Assembly (NCBI RefSeq): GCF_039523435.1
Contig: NZ_BAAAFH010000003.1
Span: forward strand, 744,001 to 808,000
Source of the DNA: Wandonia haliotis
Lineage (GTDB): Bacteria; Bacteroidota; Bacteroidia; Flavobacteriales_D; Crocinitomicaceae
Length of the DNA stretch: 64,000 nt
Direction of reading: 5' to 3'
Below are positions 30,739-39,249 of this stretch, piece by piece. The position numbers and the translations under genes are program-made. The stretch's first letter is position 1. Every line of letters starts with the position of its first letter. The notes under the pieces were generated by a model that was given only the letters and a program-made list of their open reading frames with translations, did no database searches and had not been told where the DNA came from.

Positions 30739-31071
30739 ATGGGGAAAATATTACCAATTAAGCCCGAAGAGTCAGAGTCTATTGATGACCTTCGTAAAGC
30801 AATTAATCACAGATTTAAAGATTTGGATAAGCGATTTGATAGATATGAGCAACACTTTAATCAACTTCATTTAAAAATTGATGGGGTAAAAACTCTATTG
30901 GATACTGTTCACTCAGGCCTTATTCAACGCATCGGAAACGTTCAATCAGATACCAGCTCGTTAGAGTTAAAGGTCAGTTCTCTTGAATCCAGGTTTAATG
31001 AATTTGGAGAAAAGCTGGATAGAGTTCTGAAATGGGTTGAGGAGCAATCAGACAAAGGTAACGAGGATTAA
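30739..31071 (+). CDS. Small coiled-coil protein
   Basis: 110 aa, nearly all heptad-like helix: DLRKAINHRFKDLDKRFDRY, then LIQRIGNVQSDTSSLELKV and LESRFNEFGEKLDRVLKWVE. No signal peptide. Similar short coiled coils occur on phage and mobile islands. Function unknown. Confidence 0.5.
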   Translation: MGKILPIKPEESESIDDLRKAINHRFKDLDKRFDRYEQHFNQLHLKIDGVKTLLDTVHSGLIQRIGNVQSDTSSLELKVSSLESRFNEFGEKLDRVLKWVEEQSDKGNED

Positions 31072-31134
31072 GCATTCAGTCTTAACCTCTTTGACATCCA
31101 CGAAATCTATAGTTAGTTCTAAAAAACAAAAAAG

Positions 31135-31476
31135 ATGAATAAAGAATTTTTGACTCCCGACAATAATGAAATTATCTTCAGCCCTGGACCTGGGGAGGTG
31201 CTTATAAGAGGCGTTATCTCCATGAACTCGGTACAATTCAAGCTACCAGTAAACCTTTCACTCCAAATTGAAAGAAAGATTGATGGAATTGAGAAGACTG
31301 AAGAAATTCATATTAATAGCTACATCTCCCCTGATGACCACGACTTAAGTGCGGTTGAGTTTCCCCTTAAACATAGAGCCTATGACTCTTACATGAAATT
31401 GCCTATTGTTGACAATTCCGAACAAAAGGTCGACTTTAAAATAGATGTTCCTGTAAAATGGACCTCTCAGAGGTGA
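31135..31476 (+). CDS. Hypothetical protein
   Basis: 113 aa, soluble, beta-rich (LPVNLSLQIERKIDGIEKTE). No motif recognised. A hairpin AAGCCA / TGGCTT follows at about 31494-31523. Confidence 0.45.
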   Translation: MNKEFLTPDNNEIIFSPGPGEVLIRGVISMNSVQFKLPVNLSLQIERKIDGIEKTEEIHINSYISPDDHDLSAVEFPLKHRAYDSYMKLPIVDNSEQKVDFKIDVPVKWTSQR

Positions 31477-31493
31477 TTGCCAGATAAGCCAGT

Positions 31494-31523
31494 GTCCTAT
31501 TAATACTTATGGCTTTTCTCTTG
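31494..31523 (+). terminator. Hairpin AAGCCA / TGGCTT with T-rich tail
   Basis: 6-bp stem with an 18-nt loop, then TTCTCTTG. Weak terminator candidate for the 31135 gene. Confidence 0.4.
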
Positions 31524-31555
31524 ATTTTACAACTACCATTGTTTAATGTTAACCT

Positions 31556-32572
31556 ATGAATTATATTTATTTAGATTTAAACGTTTTCGACCGAATAGAA
31601 AAACGACAGCGGCTCAGCAAGGAAGAGGCAGAGCCTTTAGAATTGATTTATAAGTTAATCGAAAATGAAACTTTAGCGGCAGTTTACTCAAATGCACACA
31701 TAAGTGATTTAGTTAGAGCTTATGAAAATAGCCCTTCAGGCGATACATCACAACTCAATGGACATATTGAGCATATTGGTGCTTTAACCAAAAATCTGTG
31801 CATGTGCCTTTATTGGAATGAAGTCGATGTGAAAGTTGAAACCAGAGACATTTTTGAGTTTTTTAATAGTTCACTCGAAGAATCAGAAAATGAATACTCA
31901 TCATTTAGCGGTCTGTTTGACACAATTTCTGATTTAAGCGGACTGACCAATACCAATGAGCTCCAAGAACTCCAAGCACAAATTCCTGAACTATCCGAAG
32001 TAATGCTACCTGATGAATTTGAACAAATGTTCGAATACCCAATCTTTCAACAAATGTATCCCAAGGCATTTGAAACAAAAAGCATGGGCGCTTTTATGGA
32101 TGATATGCTTACACTTGGTCAAAGAATGCAAGAAAACCCAGATATTTACAGAGACCTTAAGCGCTTAATGAATCCGAATAATATCAATGAGTTCGTTAAA
32201 GTTCTTCCTCCTGGAACCGAAATCAATAAAAAGGAACTCAAACAGTCTATGAAATCAATAGATATTGAGGCTGAGATGGAGAAACATACGCCAAGCACCA
32301 AAACAAGCAAGAACCCTCGCTATGATGAAATAACAACTCTTTATTCGAAAATAGACTTTAAAGGGTTTAAATCAGATTCTCATTTTATCAATATGATTGA
32401 TGATGCGAACCACACATTTTATGGTGCTCACACAAATTATTTTATTACCCTCGACAAAAAATGTCACTACAAGGCAAAGGAAGTCTACAAAAAATTGAAC
32501 ATTGGAACCATGGTTTTTACTCCAAAGGAATTTCTAACCTATGTCAATTCATTACAAAAAAACGCTGAATAA
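31556..32572 (+). CDS. PIN-like domain protein (putative nuclease)
   Basis: 338 aa. The N-terminus YIYLDLNVFDRIEKRQ carries the first acidic residue of a PIN-type site, followed by VYSNAHISDLVRAYE and, at the C-terminus, DANHTFYGAHTNYFITLDKK then VYKKLNIGTMVFTP. This is the D...S-x-x-H-x-x-D/E...D-x-x-H-x-x-x-A...T-x-D order of PIN-like nucleases. A helical insertion of ~150 aa separates the two halves. It may be a stand-alone toxin or defence RNase; no antitoxin is adjacent. Last gene before the right boundary repeat. Confidence 0.65.
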   Translation: MNYIYLDLNVFDRIEKRQRLSKEEAEPLELIYKLIENETLAAVYSNAHISDLVRAYENSPSGDTSQLNGHIEHIGALTKNLCMCLYWNEVDVKVETRDIFEFFNSSLEESENEYSSFSGLFDTISDLSGLTNTNELQELQAQIPELSEVMLPDEFEQMFEYPIFQQMYPKAFETKSMGAFMDDMLTLGQRMQENPDIYRDLKRLMNPNNINEFVKVLPPGTEINKKELKQSMKSIDIEAEMEKHTPSTKTSKNPRYDEITTLYSKIDFKGFKSDSHFINMIDDANHTFYGAHTNYFITLDKKCHYKAKEVYKKLNIGTMVFTPKEFLTYVNSLQKNAE

Positions 32573-32575
32573 AAA

Positions 32576-32604
32576 AGACCTCCAAGATTTCTCTCAGAGG
32601 TCAA
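32576..32604. terminator. Hairpin GACCTC / GAGGTC
   Basis: Stem GACCTC with GAGGTC around CAAGATTTCTCTCA, preceded on the other strand by a T tract (AAAAAA on plus). It fits termination from either side, mainly of the 31556 gene. Confidence 0.5.
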
Positions 32605-32642
32605 TTCTAATTATACGAAAGCCAAACTAAGAATGTTCTTTT

Positions 32643-32672
32643 TGAGACTTGCGTAATTAAGGGACAGACCCC
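32643..32672 (-). repeat. Right boundary inverted repeat of the second island
   Basis: TGAGACTTGCGTAATTAAGG and one more G are the exact reverse complement of 20139-20159. It is followed by ACAGACCCC, the mirror of the left hairpin. It lies just downstream of the PhoB-like gene's stop (32677). Confidence 0.75.
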
Positions 32673-32676
32673 TTTT

Positions 32677-33345
32677 TTATTCTTCAAATTTATAACCAAC
32701 TCCCTTAACCGTTTTGATATATTCATCACCGATTTTTTCGCGAAGTTTCCGGATGTGAACATCAATGGTTCGGTCACCGACAACAATATCAGTTCCCCAA
32801 ACTGACTCAAGAATAAAGTCCCGTTCAAAAACTTTTCCGGGTTTGGAGTGGAGTAATGCCAGTAATTCAAATTCTTTTTTTGGTAATTGTAATTCTTCTC
32901 CGTTCAGCAAGACTAGGTATCGTTCCCGGTCAATTACAAGCCCGTTTTGTGTTTCTTCTGTCTGATTAGAGGATTTTCTGCGTAGAATGGCATGCAACCT
33001 GCTGATCAGTACTTTGGGCTTTAGGGGTTTGGCGATGTAATCATCTGCCCCGGCTTCCAGTCCTGCTATCTGTGAATAATCTTCAGACCGGGCTGTCAGA
33101 AAACAAATCAGTATATCCTGTAACTCAGGAATAGCGCGGATGCGTTCACAAACTTCAATCCCATCCATATTCGGCATCATCACATCCAGTAAAATGATGT
33201 CGGGGCGAAACGAATTCGTCTTTTCTATTCCAATTTCACCGTTTTCTGCTGTTTCAACTTCAAAACCTTCTTTTTCCAGATTGTATTTTACTATCTCACG
33301 GATATCCTGCTCGTCGTCTACTATTAAGATCTTAGGCTTATTCAT
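32677..33345 (-). CDS. PhoB/OmpR-family response regulator
   Basis: 222 aa. The receiver domain (1-120) has acidic pocket DDE (10-12), phosphoacceptor D54 in LLDVMMPNMDG, T84 and K106. The C-terminal winged helix (130-222) has KEFELLALLHSKPGKVFERD and RTIDVHIRKLREKIG. Typical length. No histidine kinase is adjacent in this window; the island boundary repeat sits immediately downstream, where a partner gene might once have been. Probably phosphate- or envelope-responsive, but the signal is unknown. Confidence 0.9.
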   Translation of the reverse strand: MNKPKILIVDDEQDIREIVKYNLEKEGFEVETAENGEIGIEKTNSFRPDIILLDVMMPNMDGIEVCERIRAIPELQDILICFLTARSEDYSQIAGLEAGADDYIAKPLKPKVLISRLHAILRRKSSNQTEETQNGLVIDRERYLVLLNGEELQLPKKEFELLALLHSKPGKVFERDFILESVWGTDIVVGDRTIDVHIRKLREKIGDEYIKTVKGVGYKFEE

Positions 33346-33407
33346 TCAGTGTTTCTTTTGGAAATAAAGATACAACATTCGGTTAAATTAGGCGTAAGAG
33401 ATATTGC

Positions 33408-34499
33408 TTATCTGAGTTTTAACCAGGGTTTCTCTGATTTATGCTGCAAAACAGTTAAAACCGCAAAAAAGGAAATAAATAGTAGGGCTCCCACTATTGC
33501 CTGCCACCCGGTTAAAGTATTGCGGTAAAAAGTGATAATTCCGGTTCCTGTAATAGCACCGTAAAGAACCAAAGAATGCAGAATATAAATAGTGAGTGTA
33601 TTCTTACCAATAAGCAACAAAGTCTGAGTAGAAGCCAAGACTTTTTCCAGGTACAAAAGGAAAAGAATAACGACTGTAAGCTGAAACATGACTTTCAGGG
33701 CATACAATTCATAAACAATCTCCCGAAGACCGGTCAGCGCCTGAAGATACTGGAGTAATTCTCCGGATAGAAAAAGGAAAATGCCTAGTATTGGAAGCAG
33801 CACAACAGGAATGAGTGCAAAACGAACGCGTGTGTGGAGTTGTCTGAAAAGAGCACCCAAAAAAGCGCCGTAAAGCAGATAAGCCGACCACGGAAAGACC
33901 GGGAAAACAGAATTAGGACCTTTAATGCTATTCTGTATAAGCTCCGGAGCGTTCGCAGGGATATAGCCTTCAGTGGTACTTACGACACCGCTCAGATAAA
34001 GCCAGCAAACAAGTGTCAAGGGATAAATAATGTACCACGGAACCCGAAGTAATTTTATAAAGACAACGAAAAGAACAATCAGTAACAATAACCCGGCTCC
34101 GATACTTTGTAAAACATGAAAGGAAAAAATATGCACACCCGGATTCCCATTAAGGTAATAGGAAATATTGGCAAAATTGAACTGAAGCAAATACCCGGCA
34201 ATGAATAACAGGAACACTCTCTTGAGTCCTTTTCGCAAACGTTGATTTTCAAACAGCGGAAGTGCTTGTGTTTTTAGAAGAAGGAAATTAAAGACAAGTC
34301 CGGAGACAATAAAGAAAAGTGGAGCTGTATACCCGCGCAGCTCTTTCCAGTAGTGAAAGGTATCCGTTTCTGACACGCTGTTTTCATCCAGTGTTGCAGA
34401 GATAAAATGTCCCTGAAGCATCAACAACAAAGCAATTCCTCTCGACAGATCGAGGAACAGGAACCGCTTAGCGTCATCAGTACCAGAAGAAATTTGCAC
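33408..34499 (-). CDS. Membrane acyltransferase-like protein (DUF1624/HGSNAT type)
   Basis: 363 aa with about ten hydrophobic helices. The start FLFLDLSRGIALLLMLQGHF, with DLxRGxA and a membrane-embedded His, is the signature of the DUF1624 / heparan-alpha-glucosaminide acetyltransferase-like and YeiB families. Members transfer acyl groups to extracytoplasmic substrates; substrate unknown here. Single-gene unit. Confidence 0.7.
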   Translation of the reverse strand: MQISSGTDDAKRFLFLDLSRGIALLLMLQGHFISATLDENSVSETDTFHYWKELRGYTAPLFFIVSGLVFNFLLLKTQALPLFENQRLRKGLKRVFLLFIAGYLLQFNFANISYYLNGNPGVHIFSFHVLQSIGAGLLLLIVLFVVFIKLLRVPWYIIYPLTLVCWLYLSGVVSTTEGYIPANAPELIQNSIKGPNSVFPVFPWSAYLLYGAFLGALFRQLHTRVRFALIPVVLLPILGIFLFLSGELLQYLQALTGLREIVYELYALKVMFQLTVVILFLLYLEKVLASTQTLLLIGKNTLTIYILHSLVLYGAITGTGIITFYRNTLTGWQAIVGALLFISFFAVLTVLQHKSEKPWLKLR

Positions 34500-34762
34500 G
34501 TTTTTCTATTTTACCGGAGTGTATGAACAAATGTAGTGAAAATCAGGAAGCTGCTTTTGGAACAAAAAAGAACAAGAATTATTGATGAAACTGGAGTCTA
34601 AAAAAAGTAGTTTTTAGGGGTTTTAAAAAGCTGGTTTTCGATGGATTTGGGAATAGTGTGGATGAATAAAATATATCGTCTATTAAAACTGTAAATAAAT
34701 GATAAACAATCGTATATAATTGTTTTCTTATAAAAAATAAATGCTAAAAAATTGTTAATTTC

Positions 34763-34794
34763 TTTGGAGGGAACGTATAAAGCCCTTATCTTTG
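34763..34794 (+). promoter_or_regulatory. Bacteroidota promoter TTTG-N20-TATCTTTG
   Basis: -33 TTTG (34763-34766), 20-nt spacer, -7 TATCTTTG (34787-34794): a perfect match to the TTTG/TAnnTTTG consensus. Transcription would start near 34800. Confidence 0.7.
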
Positions 34795-34799
34795 TCACA

Positions 34800-34867
34800 G
34801 TAGTAGTAGGTTAGGTTGATTTGAACAAGAGCTCTGGACGCCCGTCTAGGCTCTTGTTCGCTTTTTA
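34800..34867 (+). ncRNA. Candidate small RNA (~67 nt)
   Basis: Begins after the promoter at 34763-34794 and ends with a strong terminator: 10-bp stem GAACAAGAGC (34823-34832) with GCTCTTGTTC (34850-34859), loop containing GAC/GTC, then CGCTTTTT. The 5' part (CACAGTAGTAGTAGGTTAGG) is single-stranded, repetitive and contains no start codon. No + strand gene follows. Compact promoter-leader-terminator layout typical of an sRNA; targets unknown. Confidence 0.6.
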
Positions 34868-34876
34868 GGCAGTTTG

Positions 34877-35380
34877 TTATCTGATTATTTCCTGTGTTTC
34901 CAGTTTGTTACTTAAATGTAAGTCTCTGTCAATAAGTGTGATCTTGTACTTAATGGTATCATTGTCCGTTGAAAATGGATTATAATAGACCGGTTCTACA
35001 AGTACTTCCAGTATACCTTTGACTGGTTCGTCTTTCTCTGACGTAGTGAAAGGCTTTATGCGGTATTTGAATACAATCGTGTCTCCCTGAGGTGTTCTTC
35101 CCGGTTGCCACCCAGCTCCATCCTGTTTTTCCCAGTATTCGATATATAAGTTGTAGTGATAAAAAGAAGCAGGATCGTAAGGAGGAGCAACCTGATCATC
35201 CCTCAGACCGATATTCCCGTCCCCGTCAGTAAATTCAAGACTCAAACGTGCAGAATCTCCTGTTATGGTAAAACGGTCAAAAACAATAACCGGTTCAACC
35301 GGATACTCCTCTTTTTTAAAGCAAGCGGTTAAAACAAGAAAAAGAAATACGGGCAGAATATATTTGAATCTTTGTATCAT
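34877..35380 (-). CDS. Lipoprotein of unknown function
   Basis: 167 aa from ATG at 35378-35380, chosen because it opens a lipoprotein signal (FKYILPVFLFLVLTACFKKE, lipobox LTAC). The longer frame to 35524 would overlap the divergent LuxE-like gene. The mature domain has LSLEFTDGDGNIGL, a motif common in Bacteroidota surface lipoproteins. No enzymatic motif. Confidence 0.6.
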   Translation of the reverse strand: MIQRFKYILPVFLFLVLTACFKKEEYPVEPVIVFDRFTITGDSARLSLEFTDGDGNIGLRDDQVAPPYDPASFYHYNLYIEYWEKQDGAGWQPGRTPQGDTIVFKYRIKPFTTSEKDEPVKGILEVLVEPVYYNPFSTDNDTIKYKITLIDRDLHLSNKLETQEIIR

Positions 35381-35413
35381 AAACGTTCGAATACCTAAAT
35401 TTACATAATCATT

Positions 35414-36406
35414 ATGAATTGTATGCAAGATATTTCGGAAATACGGAAGAACCTGTGGGAGATTAGAAGTGAAGAGGAGTTTTGTCGAATAGCGCTTGAT
35501 CTCTTTCATTTTCAGTATGACCATGTGCCTGTATATAAGGAGTTTTGTGATCAGTTGGGTAGATCGAATCCGAAAACGCTGGAAGAAATCCCTTTTTTAC
35601 CTATTGAGTTTTTTAAGACGCAAAAGATTCTTACTTCCGGAAAGAAAGAAGAGTTGATCTTTAAGAGTAGCGGGACAACGGGGAGTATCCGGTCTCATCA
35701 CTATGTTACCGATCTTTCTTTGTATGAAGAGAGTTTTATGCATTGCTTTGAGCAGTTTTTCGGAAAAGTTCAGGGGAAAGTGATCCTTGCTTTATTACCC
35801 AACTATCTGGAACAGGGAAACTCTTCATTGGTATATATGGTCGATTACCTGATCCGGGCTTCTGAAAATGAGCGTTCGGGATTTTTTCTGTACAATCATG
35901 AGGAACTACTGCGTGTAATCGAACAGGCAAAAAAAGCGGGAGAAGATGTCATTTTGTTTGGTGTATCCTATGCTTTATTGGATCTGGCCGAAAAGCGAAT
36001 AAATCTGGAAGGTGTCCGAATTATAGAAACCGGTGGGATGAAAGGACGCCGCAAGGAAATGATAAAAGAAGAACTACACCGGGTGTTGTGTGAAGGATTA
36101 GGAGTAGAGACAATCTCTTCTGAATACGGTATGACGGAACTACTGTCACAGGCCTATTCGTTCAGAGATGGCGTATTTTCGCTACCTCCGTGGATGAAAG
36201 TTCGTATCCGGGACACAGAAGACCCTTTATCCTGGATGGAACAGGGGCGAACAGGAGGGATCTCAGTAATCGATCTTGCTAACATATATAGCTGTTCATT
36301 TATTCATACACAGGATTTAGGGAAAATTGTTGAGGGAGGCTTCCGGATCATGGGGCGTTTTGACAATAGTGATATTAGGGGATGTAATTTGCTCGTGAAT
36401 AATTAA
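35414..36406 (+). CDS. LuxE-family acyl-protein synthetase-like protein
   Basis: 330 aa. The AMP-binding segment FKSSGTTGSIRSHHYV, a FLPIEFFKTQKI region and YGMTELLSQAY identify the LuxE / acyl-protein synthetase family of adenylate-forming enzymes. In luminous bacteria LuxE activates fatty acids; in Bacteroidota stand-alone homologues have unknown substrates. No luxCD genes are nearby. Divergent from the lipoprotein gene at 34877; starts at 35414 or Met 4. Confidence 0.75.
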   Translation: MNCMQDISEIRKNLWEIRSEEEFCRIALDLFHFQYDHVPVYKEFCDQLGRSNPKTLEEIPFLPIEFFKTQKILTSGKKEELIFKSSGTTGSIRSHHYVTDLSLYEESFMHCFEQFFGKVQGKVILALLPNYLEQGNSSLVYMVDYLIRASENERSGFFLYNHEELLRVIEQAKKAGEDVILFGVSYALLDLAEKRINLEGVRIIETGGMKGRRKEMIKEELHRVLCEGLGVETISSEYGMTELLSQAYSFRDGVFSLPPWMKVRIRDTEDPLSWMEQGRTGGISVIDLANIYSCSFIHTQDLGKIVEGGFRIMGRFDNSDIRGCNLLVNN

Positions 36407-36446
36407 GGTACGATATTTGTATTTAACAAATCCAAAAGAGAAACAG

Positions 36447-36977
36447 ATGAAAAGAATAGTGTTTTTGATGATGGTCGGAGTATTGACAGCTTCCTGTGCA
36501 ACAAAAGTTCCGTATACGAACAAAATAAAAAATGAATACGAGCTCGATGAAAAGACAATCAAAAAAGTACAGTTTTTTACATCCAGTGAAATTATTCTTT
36601 ACAGAGGTTCCAGTTCGGGTTCGAAAGGAACGCAAACAGGAGGGGTACTGGTCGAAAGTAGCCGAAGTAAGGAAGATCGGATCATTATTCCTCCCAGAAC
36701 GAAATGTGTAGTCGAAAAATTTGGTCCGAATGATGAACTGTTTGTTCGGTTTGAATCCGGGTCAGGTAGGTACTTATCCTTCAAATACCGGGAAGGATCG
36801 GGCGGTAGATATTTCCTGAATGCTACCTGGAAGGATGGAAAGGGAGAACTACAATACGCCAATGAGTTGTATACAGCTTCGGGAGCCAGCGGGAATGCTT
36901 TCTTGTTGGTGCAGATGAAGCGACTGCACGAAACACAGCGACAGGATCGTATTGTGAAAGGCGTGAAAGTGAAATAA
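36447..36977 (+). CDS. Lipoprotein of unknown function
   Basis: 176 aa from ATG 36447 (a frame to 36417 exists but the signal begins here). The lipobox VLTASC follows a standard signal. The mature part is beta-rich with a Ser/Gly/Arg-rich loop (RGSSSGSKGTQTGG), which may be disordered. Downstream it shares a bidirectional terminator with the convergent gene 37038. Confidence 0.6.
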   Translation: MKRIVFLMMVGVLTASCATKVPYTNKIKNEYELDEKTIKKVQFFTSSEIILYRGSSSGSKGTQTGGVLVESSRSKEDRIIIPPRTKCVVEKFGPNDELFVRFESGSGRYLSFKYREGSGGRYFLNATWKDGKGELQYANELYTASGASGNAFLLVQMKRLHETQRQDRIVKGVKVK

Positions 36978-37001
36978 GACAATAAAACAGAGTAAAAACG
37001 A

Positions 37002-37037
37002 AAAGGGAGTGAGACCGTAAAGGAATACTCCCTTTTT
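37002..37037. terminator. Bidirectional terminator AAAGGGAGT / ACTCCCTTT
   Basis: 9-bp stem with T tract on the + strand and A tract on the other side, between convergent genes 36447(+) and 37038(-). Confidence 0.8.
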
Positions 37038-37727
37038 TTATTCTTTGGTAATTATAAATTTCCACTCTTCTTCTGTAAGAATGCGTGTCAATCGTAAGTT
37101 CACTTTACCATTTGCACTCTTTACATGGACTTTTCCCATACCTTTGGCATACGTAGTAACACCAATGGTTTCTGTAACTTTCTCCTTTTTGTTTCGCAGA
37201 TCTACCGCATAATACTTAATCGAATCGGTTACCTGAACCGTTTCTAGACGTTTATCATTCCAGGTGAAATTACCTTTTTCTTTTTGAAGTGACTTTTTGC
37301 TGTCCAGGTGAAAGACAATACTATCTGTCATGGATGGGAAAGTGGAGGAAAAGTGAGCTGTATCTCCAAAGAAAGGGAAGAAGATCGAATCCCGGATCTC
37401 CGAGCTGATGTAAAGTTTCCCGTTGCTAACGGTATGATTATTCACCTTTAGGTCACGATCATAACTGAATTGATAAGTTTCCAGTAATCGGAATGCCGAA
37501 TTATAACGTTCAAGCCAAACTGTTTTTCCGTTAATCGTATCTTCTGTTGTGAAAACCCGTTCAAATACTTCGAACATCGGGTTAAGACTATCCTGGTATA
37601 CGTAGATGAGCGGTTCATCTTGTACAGCATAGAAATAAGGGAAAAAGAAACTCTCTTCAAAATCTTCTTTCTGAGGAGTACATGAAATCACTAGCGTTAG
37701 TAGCGTAAACATTCCGATAATTCGCAT
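37038..37727 (-). CDS. Lipoprotein of unknown function
   Basis: 229 aa. Signal MRIIGMFTLLTLVISCTPQK with lipobox VISC at residue 16. The mature domain is all-beta with a repeated D-S-I pattern; no family recognised. Single gene, convergent with 36447. Confidence 0.6.
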   Translation of the reverse strand: MRIIGMFTLLTLVISCTPQKEDFEESFFFPYFYAVQDEPLIYVYQDSLNPMFEVFERVFTTEDTINGKTVWLERYNSAFRLLETYQFSYDRDLKVNNHTVSNGKLYISSEIRDSIFFPFFGDTAHFSSTFPSMTDSIVFHLDSKKSLQKEKGNFTWNDKRLETVQVTDSIKYYAVDLRNKKEKVTETIGVTTYAKGMGKVHVKSANGKVNLRLTRILTEEEWKFIITKE

Positions 37728-37776
37728 ACAGTATTTTATTTTGGATCAAAATTACAAACAAAACGATTTCAAAATA

Positions 37777-37807
37777 AGAAAGGCCGTCAATATCATGACA
37801 GCCTTTC
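37777..37807 (-). terminator. Terminator of the peroxiredoxin operon
   Basis: AAAGGC-CGTCA with TGACA-GCCTTT around ATATCA; read on the minus strand it ends in TTTCTTATTTTG. It lies 20 nt after the DUF6952 stop. Confidence 0.65.
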
Positions 37808-37827
37808 ATTATCTTTTCAGGAAATAG

Positions 37828-38082
37828 TTAGTCGATAGAGCCAACTACACGTTTCATGAACTCATTTAAAGCTTCTTTTTTCGGCTTTCCTGCGGCAATT
37901 TCACGATGAACTTCTACTGCTCCCGAAAAGTTGGACAACAACTCGCCGATTACATCCAGTTCCTCGTCTTTAATACCGGGTGCATCAATCAGAAACTCCA
38001 GTGTTTCCATCGTTTCATTTACATAGTCTTCATCATTCTGCTCGATGAATTCAACCATGTGTTTAATTATTGGCAACCTCAT
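37828..38082 (-). CDS. DUF6952-family protein
   Basis: 84 aa, acidic: MRLPIIKHMVEFIEQNDEDY, then KDEELDVIGELLSNFSGAVE and KEALNEFMKRVVGSID. The sequence and its place directly after thioredoxin and peroxiredoxin genes match a small conserved Bacteroidota family (DUF6952). It overlaps the thioredoxin gene by 20 nt. Probably an accessory of the peroxide-response operon; the role is unknown. Confidence 0.75.
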   Translation of the reverse strand: MRLPIIKHMVEFIEQNDEDYVNETMETLEFLIDAPGIKDEELDVIGELLSNFSGAVEVHREIAAGKPKKEALNEFMKRVVGSID

Positions 38083-38377
38083 TGACTACTTCTTGAATGA
38101 TTTCTACTTTGTTACCTTGGTTTTGTTTTACCAGATTACCGTCGATAAAACCGGCAAATGTTGGCAAATTCGAAACCTCGGCAAACTTTCTTGAGTTGGG
38201 CAGCTTTTCTGCGTCAACATAGACAAACTCAATATCCGGATGCGATTCGGCCAACTTTTTGAATTTTGGCTTGGTAATTTTACAATTTCCGCACCATCCG
38301 GCACCGTACTGTACCATTACTTTCTTATTTGTTGAAAGTACCTGATCCAGCGTATCTTCAGTTAATTCGGTAAACAT
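38063..38377 (-). CDS. Thioredoxin-family protein
   Basis: 104 aa, single thioredoxin fold with active site WCGNC (C29, C32) and cis-Pro in SNLPTFAGF. No signal peptide, so cytoplasmic. Lies 12 nt after the peroxiredoxin gene and overlaps DUF6952. Likely reduces the peroxiredoxin encoded upstream in the same operon. Confidence 0.85.
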   Translation of the reverse strand: MFTELTEDTLDQVLSTNKKVMVQYGAGWCGNCKITKPKFKKLAESHPDIEFVYVDAEKLPNSRKFAEVSNLPTFAGFIDGNLVKQNQGNKVEIIQEVVNEVANN

Positions 38378-38389
38378 AATTTTAAGGTC

Positions 38390-39010
38390 TTAGTGTGTTT
38401 TCAAATAATCAGCTACACCATCGCGGGTTGCGCTCATAGCCTCTTTTCCTTCTTCCCAGTTAGCAGGACAAACTTCACCGTTTTTCTGAACGTGTGTGAA
38501 TGCATCTACCAAACGTAGGTACTCGTTTACATTTCTTCCTAACGGCATGTGGTTAATTGATTCGTGGAATACAGTTCCTTCTTCATCAATAAGGTAAGTA
38601 GCACGGTATGTTACGTTATCACCACCGCTTCCGTTCTCATCAAACAAGTCAAAGTCAAGGATATCAAGCTCCATTGCCAATTGACGAGTAGAATCAGCTA
38701 ACAAAGGAAATTTAACTCCTTCGATTCCACCGTTGTCTTTTGCTGTGTTCAACCATGCAAAGTGTACTTCTGCAGTATCGCAAGAAGCTCCGATAATCAT
38801 TGTGTTACGCTTCTCAAACTCAGCTGCAGCTTCCTGGAAAGCATGGATCTCAGTTGGACAAACGAAAGTGAAGTCTTTCGGATACCAGAAAAGAAGCACT
38901 TTTTTCTTGTTGTCAACCGCTTGTTTGAAAACGTCAACTTTAAATGTGTCTCCCATTTCGTCCATCGCATTTACTTCAATTGATGGAAATTTTTTTCCTA
39001 CAAAACTCAT
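38390..39010 (-). CDS. Peroxiredoxin (AhpC/TSA family, 2-Cys)
   Basis: 206 aa. Peroxidatic Cys C51 in DFTFVCPTEIHAF and resolving Cys C181 in EVCPANW mark a typical 2-Cys AhpC-type peroxiredoxin that reduces H2O2 and organic peroxides. First gene of an operon with a thioredoxin and DUF6952. A CAAAGATA (reverse TATCTTTG) at 39108-39115 is a plausible promoter. Confidence 0.9.
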   Translation of the reverse strand: MSFVGKKFPSIEVNAMDEMGDTFKVDVFKQAVDNKKKVLLFWYPKDFTFVCPTEIHAFQEAAAEFEKRNTMIIGASCDTAEVHFAWLNTAKDNGGIEGVKFPLLADSTRQLAMELDILDFDLFDENGSGGDNVTYRATYLIDEEGTVFHESINHMPLGRNVNEYLRLVDAFTHVQKNGEVCPANWEEGKEAMSATRDGVADYLKTH

Positions 39011-39107
39011 AATTTACTTTTTATTTACGTGTTACTTATTTACAGCTAATTTAACCATTACAATCAAATGGACAGCTTAAATTCTCTGCTCTTTTAATTG
39101 TTCAGGA

Positions 39108-39115
39108 CAAAGATA
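39108..39115 (-). promoter_or_regulatory. -7 element of the peroxiredoxin promoter
   Basis: On the minus strand TATCTTTG, matching TAnnTTTG, about 95 nt upstream of the peroxiredoxin ATG. The -33 element is not clear (TTG about 25 nt upstream). Confidence 0.45.
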
Positions 39116-39195
39116 GATAAGAAAGGAGTATAGAGTGTATCAATTTTATTTATAGATCAATTGAAAAAAGCTATATCCTGTTGTTTGAGTAAAAG

Positions 39196-39233
39196 AAAAA
39201 TGCCCTGTAGCAATACAGGGCATTTATAAGAAT
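39196..39233 (-). terminator. Terminator ATGCCCTGT / ACAGGGCAT
   Basis: 9-bp stem, AGCAAT loop, A/T-rich flanks. Serves the minus-strand Omp28-like gene (stop at 39250). Confidence 0.75.
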
Positions 39234-39249
39234 CCTATCAATAAGTGAT

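Noticed and set aside
36417..36446. Start of the lipoprotein gene at 36417
   Set aside because: The upstream codons precede a complete signal peptide beginning at ATG 36447; the extension is not protein-like.
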